Positions 6,590 to 12,675 of a stretch of 12,675 nucleotides of DNA are shown here, one piece after another. Source of the DNA: Gemmatimonadales bacterium (GTDB lineage: Bacteria; Gemmatimonadota; Gemmatimonadetes; Gemmatimonadales; GWC2-71-9). The notes under the pieces are model-generated. The model searched no databases. It worked only from the letters and a program-made list of their open reading frames with translations, and had not been told where the DNA came from. Position numbers and translations under genes: made by a program. Within the stretch, counting starts at the first letter, position 1, and each line of letters opens with the position of its first letter. The DNA is taken from assembly GCA_030601605.1 (NCBI GenBank), contig JAUVTI010000039.1, positions 1 through 12,675 on the forward strand, in the 5' to 3' direction.

Positions 6590-6862
6590 ATGTCGTCACC
6601 CCATTCCCAACCCGGCTCTACCAAGCCAGCGGGGCCGGGTAACCCCAACTCCCGCATCACGGTAGTCCGCGCCAAGGACCGGTTCGTCTTTCTGGTCGAC
6701 GGCCGCGGCGGTCCGGCGTTCGACAAGTCGTTCGGCGTCAGCAGCTATCCCACCTACGAACTGGCCCAGAAGGCGGGCGAGTACTACGTGAAGCAGCTGG
6801 CGCAGGCCAACGCATTCGCCGCCGAGCTGATGGGCGCGGGGATGCTCAAGCGGGGCAAGTAG
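6590..6862 (+). CDS. Small paralogous protein 2 of a tandem pair, unknown function
   Basis: This 90-residue protein is the second member of the tandem pair. Residues 1-20 are a Ser/Pro/Gly-rich, probably disordered leader that the first copy lacks. The shared core follows: ITVVRAKDRFVFLVDGRGG, then AFDKSFGVSSY, then the helix ELAQKAGEYYVKQLAQ. A basic tail ends in GMLKRGK. The most conserved positions between copies are RF-FLVDGRG, FDKS-G, and AQ-AGE-YV. The ATG is 3 nt after the upstream stop, and no separate strong Shine-Dalgarno sequence is evident, which points to translational coupling. It converges with the cytochrome gene, leaving 24 nt between stops and no terminator-like hairpin. The function is unknown. 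The two copies could form a heterodimer or be redundant; neither is shown by the sequence. Confidence 0.72.
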   Translation: MSSPHSQPGSTKPAGPGNPNSRITVVRAKDRFVFLVDGRGGPAFDKSFGVSSYPTYELAQKAGEYYVKQLAQANAFAAELMGAGMLKRGK

Positions 6863-6886
6863 CCCACCCGACACTCCCGACCACAA

Positions 6887-7900
6887 CTAGTTTTCGCCGC
6901 CGGTCTCCCCGCGCAAGCGCTGCAGCATGTCGGTGGCGTTCGTGTTCTCGGGGTTGAGCTCCAACGACTTCTCGTAGTTCCGGATGGCGAGCTCCGTATC
7001 GCCGTGGGTCATGTATGCCTCACCCAGGCTGTCGTAGGTATTGAAGGCCGCGGGGTACGCCTCGACGTTCAGCTCGAACACCGCAATGGCCTCCTCCACG
7101 CGCCCGGTGCCCATCAAGCGGTAGCCGAGCGAGTTCAGCATGATCTCGGGGAGTGCCTGGGGCGGCAGCTCGCTCTTTAGGTCGTGGTACAGCGCAGCGC
7201 CCGCGTCCGCGCCCTCTTCGATCATGGCGTGCTCGATCGCGCGGCCGGCGAACTGCCGCTGAGCGAACACCGAGCTGGGATTCATTTCCACGTTGAGCTC
7301 GCTGAGCGCCACCGCGTCACCCAACGCACCCCGCTGTCCCACCTGCCTTGCCACGTCGTCCAACGGGACGGAGCCGAAATCGTAGGCGAACCGGCCGTAA
7401 TAGCGTTCGCGCAGTGCCTTGTACTCGGCAACGGCCGCATCCAGCCCGCCCTCCTCGTAGGCCTCGATCAGGACGTCCTGCAGCATGCGCGGCCTCTGCA
7501 CACCCCGGTGACACGTAGCGCAGGGCCCCCCCACCGGCGGGTCCGAGCGCGTCTCCAGCTCTTCGAGGTGGTCGCCGTTCACGTGCTGCAGCATTCGGAT
7601 CATGACGCGTGCCTTGCGCTTCGTTTCCTTCTCGTCCGAAGGGAAGTCGAACTGAGCCAGGGGCATCCCCTCCTCACCCACGTGGCAGTACTGGCAGCGC
7701 ACCCCGAGGGCGCGGGTGAAGCCCGCCATGATCCCTATCAGCTCGCGCGTGTCGATGTCCTGGGGCAGCACCTCGAGGTTCTCGAGGGTGTCAGGCGGCC
7801 ACTGTGCGGCTGCCGGCTCCGGGACCGCAAGCAGCAGGATGGCGGCCAACAGGGCCGTGATTGCGGGGGCCGTGCCAAGGGGAGGGCGGGACGTATGCAT
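6887..7900 (-). CDS. Dihaem c-type cytochrome (photosynthetic reaction-centre cytochrome-like) with C-terminal TPRs
   Basis: This 337-residue exported protein has a signal sequence (hydrophobic residues 13-26, likely cleavage AAA|Q at 32/33). Two haem c sites follow: CQYCH at 69-73 and CATCH at 127-131. The segment before the first site, DTRELIGIMAGFTRALGVRC, matches the helix-plus-CxxCH unit of the reaction-centre cytochrome c subunit family, and Met58 is placed to be the sixth haem ligand. Met100 or Met103 could serve the second haem. True reaction-centre subunits usually have three or four haems, so this is a short relative and does not imply photosynthesis. The C-terminal part contains two TPRs at about 250-317 (YRLMGTGRVEEAIAVFELN; AYMTHGDTELAIRNYEKSL), so it may dock a partner. 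It is expected to be a periplasmic electron carrier. The start has GGAG six bases upstream, inside a long hairpin. It lies 61 nt downstream of the large GGDEF gene. Confidence 0.88.
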   Translation of the reverse strand: MHTSRPPLGTAPAITALLAAILLLAVPEPAAAQWPPDTLENLEVLPQDIDTRELIGIMAGFTRALGVRCQYCHVGEEGMPLAQFDFPSDEKETKRKARVMIRMLQHVNGDHLEELETRSDPPVGGPCATCHRGVQRPRMLQDVLIEAYEEGGLDAAVAEYKALRERYYGRFAYDFGSVPLDDVARQVGQRGALGDAVALSELNVEMNPSSVFAQRQFAGRAIEHAMIEEGADAGAALYHDLKSELPPQALPEIMLNSLGYRLMGTGRVEEAIAVFELNVEAYPAAFNTYDSLGEAYMTHGDTELAIRNYEKSLELNPENTNATDMLQRLRGETGGEN

Positions 7901-7949
7901 CGAGGACTCCGGGGTCGGGATACTCCCTAAACCCCGATAGGCGTCCTCG
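7901..7949 (-). promoter_or_regulatory. Nested inverted repeat ending at the cytochrome start codon (candidate translational or attenuation hairpin)
   Basis: Three sets of complementary arms are nested without crossing. CGAGGAC (7901-7907) pairs with GTCCTCG (7943-7949). CGGGGT (7910-7915) pairs with ACCCCG (7931-7936). GGGA (7917-7920) pairs with TCCC (7924-7927) around a three-base loop. That makes 17 pairs in 49 bases. In the leftward transcript the structure ends immediately before the AUG of the cytochrome gene at 7900 and contains its GGAG ribosome-binding site. There is no U-tract in the leftward RNA, so a plain intrinsic terminator is unlikely. Sequestration of the ribosome-binding site, or an mRNA processing or stability element between the two co-directional genes, fits better. 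Confidence 0.55.
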
Positions 7950-7961
7950 GGTTTCCGTTGG

Positions 7962-10900
7962 CTAGGAGCCTTGCGCGGTGGCGCCGCGCGCTACGCTGCG
8001 CACGCGCGGATCGGGGTCCTTCACGAGGCGCGCCAGTACCTCGGCGGCCATCGGGTGGGACAGCTGCTTCAGGGCCGTGGCGGCCGTGCTGCGGACCTGC
8101 TCCTCCCAGCGCCGCCCGAAGAAGAGGAACTTCCGCTCGTTCAGGACGCCGGCGAGCGCCTCGATGCAGGCCGGGTCCCCCACCTGTCCGAACGCCTGGC
8201 ACAGCGCGATGAGCACCCTCGGGTCCTGTGCGGTCTTGCGGATCTCGAGCAGCGCCTCCACGGCCTTCGGCGATCCGAGCGCCGCCAGGCTGGCGATCGC
8301 TCCCTTTGCCGCCTGGGGATCCTCATCGGCCGCGTGGGGCACGACCATGGGGATCATGTCGTCCTGCTTGAGGCGCTCGACGAGGCGGAACCCGGCGCGA
8401 CGGATCTTGGAGTTGTCGTCCGCCAGCGCGTACTCCACCTCGCCGCGCAGGTCCTGGGTGACCGTATCGGCCACCTCGAGCACGCGGAACCGTTGCTCGA
8501 CGATCGCCTCCGTCGCGAGCACCCGCTTGAGCTCGGCCACTGCCTGCGGACCCATCTCGGCCAGGAGCTTTGCCGCCATCTGACGCGTGCGGAAGTCGCG
8601 CTCTCGCTTGATCACCTCCAGCAGGAGCGGGATGCCGGAGCGGCCCAGGCTGCCGATCACCTGCGCGGCGCGGCCCTGGCGATCGGAGTCGCTGGACCGC
8701 AGGTCCTCTATCAGCAGCTGCTGTGCGCCGAGTTCGAGACCCCGATCGAGCAGCTTGGAGAGCGTGTCCGCATCGGTGTAGCCCGCGTCTTCGATCTCCT
8801 GCCCTCGGTCCTTGAGTCCCAGCAGGATGCGGCTCGCCGTCTGGTGGTCGCCGAATTGCAAAGCGACGTTGACTATCGCGTGGAACACGTTGCCGAACTC
8901 CCGCAGCACCCTGGGCTCGGACTCCTCCGACAGAGCTGTCAGCAGGGTCTCCACGGCGAGCTCGATCAGCTTGCGCTGGAGCCCCAGGATCAGCAGACCC
9001 AGGAGCGAGTGGCACGCCTGAACCGTTCGCTCGCGGGTGGGAGTGTCCTCCGCCTGGAAGTTGCTGAACATGCGCTGGAGGAGCTTTCTCACCAGCTCGA
9101 ACTCGCCCTTGACGAGGAGCTCCTTACCGAACCGCGGCAGCGCCACGAGCAGTGCCTCTTCCGGTTGCTCGGCGAGCTGCTCCATGAACGCTGCGGTGGC
9201 GTCGGACTGTGCGGCCTCATCCTCACTGGGCTCGACGACGCTGAGCAGGCTTTGCACCACGCCGGCGGCGTACTGTCTCTGGTTGAAGCTGATCCCGGAG
9301 AACGCCTTCTGCGCCGCGAACTCGTCCCAGAATGCCCGGTCCGCTCCGGACGGGAGGTCACGCAGCGCCCCCACGAATGACTCGATCTCGGGCATCGGGA
9401 CGTTCTGGAAGAAGGTGATGCTGGCAAGGCCGGCCGAGCCCATGAACTTCAGCACGCTCGCCGCGAGAGCGTCGTACGCTGACGTGTCGACGCGAGCGCC
9501 GTTCATGAGCAATGACTCGTCGAGGCCGGCCAGAGTCAGCACCGTATGCCGCCTCCACATCGGCTCGAGCGATCCGTGCAGCCGCTCCACCGCGCTCACG
9601 ACCGGGTTGGAGTCCATCGGGTACAGCTTGACGATCTTGGCCGCGCCCTGGAACGCACGCAGGATCTCGGGGACGTTCTGTAGTTCGTCGGTCTCGAGCG
9701 GCGCCTCCTCGATCGTGCGCTGCCCGACGGCGGTGGTCGCGCGCCGGCGCACGACGCGGGAGTAGCGTACCTGCTCCAACTCGATATGGTCGAGCCCGTG
9801 GTCGAGCGCGAAACTCTTCCAGTGTCCCTGGGCGATGGCCTCTGGCTTGGTTCGGCTCAGCGCGTTGATCAGGGTGCTCAACTCGTCCTGAGTGACGCCG
9901 CCCCCGAACGTCATTCCCCTCAGCTCGGTCCGCGTGAGCATCTCCAGGAACGCATCCGATAGCACCGAGAACTCGGAGATGTCCACACGCTGCCCGTTGG
10001 CCAGCAGGAAGCGCTGGTCCTGGGACAGGTGGAGACGCTCGTTCACTTCCAGAATGGTCTGGAGAGCGTCCTTCACGTCCGTGACGGACTGCGCCACTGC
10101 CTTGCTCTCGGGTGGGTAGAGCTGGATGTTGCGGACCGCCTTGGTGAAGGTGCGCAGGACGTCGGGCACCAGGCGGAGACTGTCCGGTTCCAGCCGTTGC
10201 TCCTCCTCGACCTCCCCCTCGAGTATCTCTCCGGTGTACTCTGCCGCCTCCTTGGGGTCGAACACCAGCTGGCTCTGGGCGAGCTGCGCGCGCTCATACC
10301 TGCGCGCCTTCTCCTGGTTGGCGGAGCGTTTGTAGTGGTACGCAAGCAGGGAGGCGGAGGGGAGCAGCCGCTGCTCGTAGAGACCTTCCTGGTAGTTGCC
10401 GATCCTCTCGTGTAGCTCCAGGCGTCGATCGGGGTTGATCACTCCGTAGCTGATCTCCGCGATCTGCTTGCCCAGGAAGTGCATGACCTCGTCGTTGATC
10501 TGGAAGTCCAGGCTGACGAGCCCGAGCGCCTCCGCGCGGTCGAGGAACTCGAGGATCCGGTTCTCATCGACCTGGGCCGATCCGGCGAGCATGCTGACTG
10601 AGACGTCGTCACCCAGGGCAGAGGCGCGCTCGAGGATGTCGCGGCCCTCCTCGTCGAGAGCCGAGATCTTCTGCATCACGATCTCCTCGAGCGAGCGCGG
10701 CAGGTATCCGTCCTCCAGCGGCTGGATCACCCACGCCTGTCCCTCCAGCGAGACTTTCCGGTCCGCCACCAGCTTGCGGATGATCTCGCCGAGAAACAGC
10801 GGATTCCCCTGGGTGGTGCGGGCCAGCTCCTTCTCGAGCCCCTCGGGCATCTGCAGGCTGGGGAAGACGCCCCGCAGGTACTCGGCGATGTCGTCACCGC

Positions 10901-12191
10901 CCAGTGGGTTCAGCTTCACGCGCCGTATCCCCAGCTCTCGCTGGCGGGCCGCGTAGAACCGCTCCAGTGGCGGTGCGTCCTCGTCGCGTCCCAGCTGCAG
11001 GGACTCGAGCGTCGAGCCGCATATGAGGAGCGCGGGCTCCTTCTGCTGCATCAGCATCCGGAGCAGCAGCAACGAAGCCTCGTCGGCGTAGTGCAGGTCG
11101 TCCGCGAGGAGGATCATCGGGCGGAAGTCCACGACCCGGGGCAGGAAGCGCGCCAGCGTGGCGAATATGCCCTGTCGCAGCAGGGTCTCGTCTTCGCCGG
11201 TCGGCGGCGCGCCTTCCTGGGTCAGCTGCGGGAGCACGTGAGCCAGGTAGCCGAGCTCCCGCTTGCTCAGTCCCGGGAAGACCCCCTGTCCGCTGTCCGC
11301 CCGCTCGTTGAGCAGGGCCACCAGGATGCGCGCTACCAGGTAGTAGGGTCGGTAGCCCTCCTGCTGGTCGCCCGACACCTTGACCACGGAGTATGCGGTG
11401 TTGCCGGCGAGGTTCGATCGCACCGTTTCGAGGAACGCGCTCTTCCCCATTCCGGGGCTGCCTTCGACGAGGAGGAACTGGCTCTCACCCCGAGTGAGCG
11501 CCTCGAGCGCGTCCGAGACCACGGAGAGCTCGTCGTCGCGTCCGGCGATGCCCGTCGCGATCAGTCGGTGCAGCGCGGTCTTCGGGAACACCCTGCCGGG
11601 GTCCACTTCGGCTGCGCTGGCGGCCTGGTTCCTTCCGGACTGCTTCGCGTGATACAGCGCGGTGTCCGCCGACTGGAACAGAGCCTTGGGGTCCCTTCCG
11701 TCGTCGGGGGCGCACGCAACGCCGACGCTCAGCGTGATCGGCAGCGTGATTCCTGCCTCGCGCAGCCGGAAGGGACGGTCCCGCGTGAGCTGCAAGAGGC
11801 GGTCCGCCACTCCCGTCGCTTCCACACGAGAGGTCTTGGGCAGCAGCAGAATGAACTCGTCGCCCGCGAAGCGAATCGGGATTCCGGTCGTGCCGGCCAG
11901 TTCCTTGAGCAGGGCGGCCATCCAGGTGAGCACCTGGTCGCCGATGTCGTGGCCTTGCGTGTCGTTGATCTGCTTGAAGTGGTCCAGGTCGATGAGGAGC
12001 AGTGAGAGCCGGCTCTCCTTCTCACTGTCCCACTGGACCTTGTGCTCCAGATAGCTGCGCAGGTAGCGACGGTTGTGGATGCCCGTCAGCTCGTCCTCGA
12101 ATACGAGGCGTGAAGGGTCCTTCCCCACATGCTGCAGGAAGTCGACCAGCTCCACGTACTGCGACGGATTGGACTCTCTGACTCCGGTCAC
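7962..12191 (-). CDS. Large multidomain signalling protein: GGDEF - STAND-type ATPase - duplicated domain - HEAT repeats
   Basis: This 1409-residue protein has four parts. A GGDEF domain (about 30-195) has DELTGIHNRR, IDLDHFKQIND, AGDEF at 109-113 (Ala in place of the first Gly) and SADTALYHAKQSGRN; no RxxD inhibitory site precedes AGDEF. An AAA/STAND ATPase (about 215-520) has Walker A GSPGMGKS (Lys250), Walker B LLADDLHYAD (Asp364/365) and GNPLFLGEI at 462; a helical region of the kind that follows such ATPases runs to about 670. Two copies of an unrecognised domain follow (about 675-815 and 837-980). HEAT repeats fill about 1155-1409. No membrane segment or signal is seen, so it is cytoplasmic. 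The likely role is a sensor or scaffold coupling an ATPase switch to cyclic-di-GMP synthesis or binding. I chose GTG 12191 because GAGAGAGGA lies ten bases upstream; an in-frame GTG at 12269 would add 26 Pro/Arg/Gly-rich residues and has no ribosome-binding site. Confidence 0.88.
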   Translation of the reverse strand: MTGVRESNPSQYVELVDFLQHVGKDPSRLVFEDELTGIHNRRYLRSYLEHKVQWDSEKESRLSLLLIDLDHFKQINDTQGHDIGDQVLTWMAALLKELAGTTGIPIRFAGDEFILLLPKTSRVEATGVADRLLQLTRDRPFRLREAGITLPITLSVGVACAPDDGRDPKALFQSADTALYHAKQSGRNQAASAAEVDPGRVFPKTALHRLIATGIAGRDDELSVVSDALEALTRGESQFLLVEGSPGMGKSAFLETVRSNLAGNTAYSVVKVSGDQQEGYRPYYLVARILVALLNERADSGQGVFPGLSKRELGYLAHVLPQLTQEGAPPTGEDETLLRQGIFATLARFLPRVVDFRPMILLADDLHYADEASLLLLRMLMQQKEPALLICGSTLESLQLGRDEDAPPLERFYAARQRELGIRRVKLNPLGGDDIAEYLRGVFPSLQMPEGLEKELARTTQGNPLFLGEIIRKLVADRKVSLEGQAWVIQPLEDGYLPRSLEEIVMQKISALDEEGRDILERASALGDDVSVSMLAGSAQVDENRILEFLDRAEALGLVSLDFQINDEVMHFLGKQIAEISYGVINPDRRLELHERIGNYQEGLYEQRLLPSASLLAYHYKRSANQEKARRYERAQLAQSQLVFDPKEAAEYTGEILEGEVEEEQRLEPDSLRLVPDVLRTFTKAVRNIQLYPPESKAVAQSVTDVKDALQTILEVNERLHLSQDQRFLLANGQRVDISEFSVLSDAFLEMLTRTELRGMTFGGGVTQDELSTLINALSRTKPEAIAQGHWKSFALDHGLDHIELEQVRYSRVVRRRATTAVGQRTIEEAPLETDELQNVPEILRAFQGAAKIVKLYPMDSNPVVSAVERLHGSLEPMWRRHTVLTLAGLDESLLMNGARVDTSAYDALAASVLKFMGSAGLASITFFQNVPMPEIESFVGALRDLPSGADRAFWDEFAAQKAFSGISFNQRQYAAGVVQSLLSVVEPSEDEAAQSDATAAFMEQLAEQPEEALLVALPRFGKELLVKGEFELVRKLLQRMFSNFQAEDTPTRERTVQACHSLLGLLILGLQRKLIELAVETLLTALSEESEPRVLREFGNVFHAIVNVALQFGDHQTASRILLGLKDRGQEIEDAGYTDADTLSKLLDRGLELGAQQLLIEDLRSSDSDRQGRAAQVIGSLGRSGIPLLLEVIKRERDFRTRQMAAKLLAEMGPQAVAELKRVLATEAIVEQRFRVLEVADTVTQDLRGEVEYALADDNSKIRRAGFRLVERLKQDDMIPMVVPHAADEDPQAAKGAIASLAALGSPKAVEALLEIRKTAQDPRVLIALCQAFGQVGDPACIEALAGVLNERKFLFFGRRWEEQVRSTAATALKQLSHPMAAEVLARLVKDPDPRVRSVARGATAQGS
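9250..10169 (-). repeat. Protein-level tandem duplication inside the large GGDEF/STAND protein
   Basis: Two stretches of the large protein align with each other. Copy 1 begins VPDVLRTFTKAVRNIQLYPP near residue 675, and copy 2 begins VPEILRAFQGAAKIVKLYPM near 837. Both continue with a helix, then a phrase with LLANGQRVD or LLMNGARVD, then LSDAFLEMLTRTELRGMTF or LAASVLKFMGSAGLASITF, and later an FA-----SGISF or FALDHGLDHIEL strand. The copies are diverged, so this is an old duplication of a domain of about 140 residues. Confidence 0.65.
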
Positions 12192-12641
12192 CCTGTTGGG
12201 TCCTCTCTCGGCTCGGCTGAGGGTAGGGCGCCCCGGTCCTCCCCGCGGCTCCGGGACGGAGGTGAGCACGGCAGAACATGCGGCACTCGTTGAAACGGGG
12301 CAATCGGGGCGGCGCCCTCAGTCTCTTCCAGGCTCGTAAGTGCCCTAGTTTTGCATAGTTAGGTGGCGGAGGCCGTGACGGCTCTCACAGGGGCCGTGCG
12401 GCTGCGCCAGGAGTCCGAGTGGCCTAAGTGACTTGACGGTAACGGATTAGAGCATAGCCCGTCGAGCGCGTCCTCGGCCTGTGATCCGTGACATGGCCCG
12501 TGCCCGATCCCGCCTGCATTGTATCGCCTCCTGAGCCGGCCCCTCCCATCCTGCTGCGCACTCGAATGCGCAGCGTCGGCTACAATCTCATGTGGGCGTC
12601 ACGAATGCCTGCACCTGGCGGGCGCGTCCCGGAGCGACTTC
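12192..12641. other. Intergenic control region upstream of the large GGDEF gene and of a rightward partial gene
   Basis: This 450-base stretch shows no convincing gene. Leftward, it carries the Shine-Dalgarno sequence GAGAGAGGA (12201-12209, minus strand) of the large gene. An AT-rich island at 12345-12361 (TAGTTTTGCATAGTTAG) stands out in GC-rich surroundings and is the likeliest area for the leftward promoter, although no clean -10/-35 pair is visible. A diverged direct repeat, GGCCGTGACGGCT at 12371-12383 and GGCCGTGCGGCT at 12392-12403, is spaced 21 bases apart. A good -35-like TTGACG at 12433-12438 has no matching -10 at the right distance. Rightward signals near 12553-12634 are listed separately. 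Confidence 0.5.
12553..12586 (+). promoter_or_regulatory. Candidate promoter: 8-bp inverted repeat plus TACAAT -10 box
   Basis: A perfect inverted repeat GCTGCGCA (12553-12560) / TGCGCAGC (12567-12574) with spacer CTCGAA is followed after six bases by TACAAT (12581-12586), one mismatch from the sigma-70 -10 consensus. No TTGACA-like -35 is present; the repeat occupies that position. The layout fits a promoter controlled by a dimeric regulator. The repeat could alternatively form an RNA hairpin, but it has no T-tract. A ribosome-binding site and ATG follow about 50 bases downstream. Confidence 0.4.
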
Positions 12642-12675
12642 ATGGGGATCGCATCGACCGTGTCGGGCCGCTGGC
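12642..12675 (+). CDS. Start of a rightward gene cut by the window edge
   Basis: An ATG at 12642-12644 is preceded by GGAG at 12631-12634 with a seven-base spacer. The frame stays open for the 11 codons left in the window (MGIASTVSGRW). The upstream TACAAT box at 12581-12586 would give a leader of about 50 nt, so promoter, ribosome-binding site and start are consistent with each other. Eleven residues are too few to name a family. The alternative is that this ATG is chance and the gene starts outside the window. Confidence 0.35.
   Translation, partial: MGIASTVSGRW

Noticed and set aside
6887..7900. Evidence for a phototrophic organism from the reaction-centre-like cytochrome
   Set aside because: Only two haem sites are present, the protein is fused to TPRs, and no pigment or reaction-centre gene is nearby. 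The family is widespread in non-phototrophs.
7971..9380. 469-codon plus-strand ORF opposite the large GGDEF gene
   Set aside because: It is an antisense shadow of the HEAT and mid region. The minus frame has recognisable domains, and the plus frame is Arg/Leu/Gln-rich with no motif.
7962..12191. Antiphage STAND (Avs-like) defence gene
   Set aside because: The ATPase is of the AAA_16 signalling type and the N-terminal domain is GGDEF, not a nuclease or other known toxic effector. There are no neighbouring defence, integrase or mobile genes.
12433..12461. TTGACG as a plus-strand -35 box
   Set aside because: No acceptable -10 hexamer lies 15-19 bases downstream (the sequence there is ATAGCCCG), so a sigma-70 promoter is not supported.

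Overview
The window is GC-rich (roughly two thirds G+C by eye), with high-GC third codon positions and many GTG starts. It carries several exported or lipidated proteins. One gene is a c-type cytochrome of the reaction-centre-cytochrome type fused to TPRs, a combination common in Acidobacteriota and Gemmatimonadota. I infer a free-living Gram-negative bacterium, most likely Gemmatimonadota or a near relative. No rRNA or other phylogenetic marker is present, so this is only a moderate inference. I saw no insertion sequence, tRNA, rRNA, CRISPR array or phage gene.

Layout. (1) 2-613 (+): the C-terminal part of an aldo/keto reductase, truncated by the window edge. (2) 618-2942 (-): a small leftward operon. 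It holds an M19 membrane-dipeptidase-like enzyme, a 51-codon ORF whose GTG overlaps the dipeptidase stop and whose N-terminus looks like a metallophosphoesterase, and a zinc-ribbon/membrane protein of unknown role. (3) 3004-5480 (+): two exported peptidases, an HExxH lipoprotein and a papain/bleomycin-hydrolase-like cysteine peptidase. With the M19 gene they form a three-peptidase neighbourhood. (4) 5504-6088 (-): an unrecognised lipoprotein. (5) 6386-6862 (+): two tandem paralogous small proteins of unknown function, 3 nt apart. (6) 6887-7900 (-): a dihaem cytochrome with C-terminal TPRs. (7) 7962-12191 (-): a protein of about 1400 residues with GGDEF, STAND-type ATPase, a duplicated unrecognised domain and HEAT repeats. 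(8) 12192-12675: a non-coding, divergent control region. Near its right end are an inverted repeat, a TACAAT box, a ribosome-binding site and the first codons of a rightward gene that runs off the window.

The most notable points are the following: the large GGDEF-STAND-HEAT protein and its internal duplication; a 49-nt nested inverted repeat that fills most of the 61-nt gap before the cytochrome gene and ends at its start codon, enclosing its ribosome-binding site; the pair of small paralogues sharing an F-LVDGRG---FDKS core; and the embedded SDLHL mini-ORF. The large protein and the cytochrome are co-directional and 61 nt apart, so they could be co-transcribed, with the hairpin setting expression of the cytochrome. 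That link is inference.
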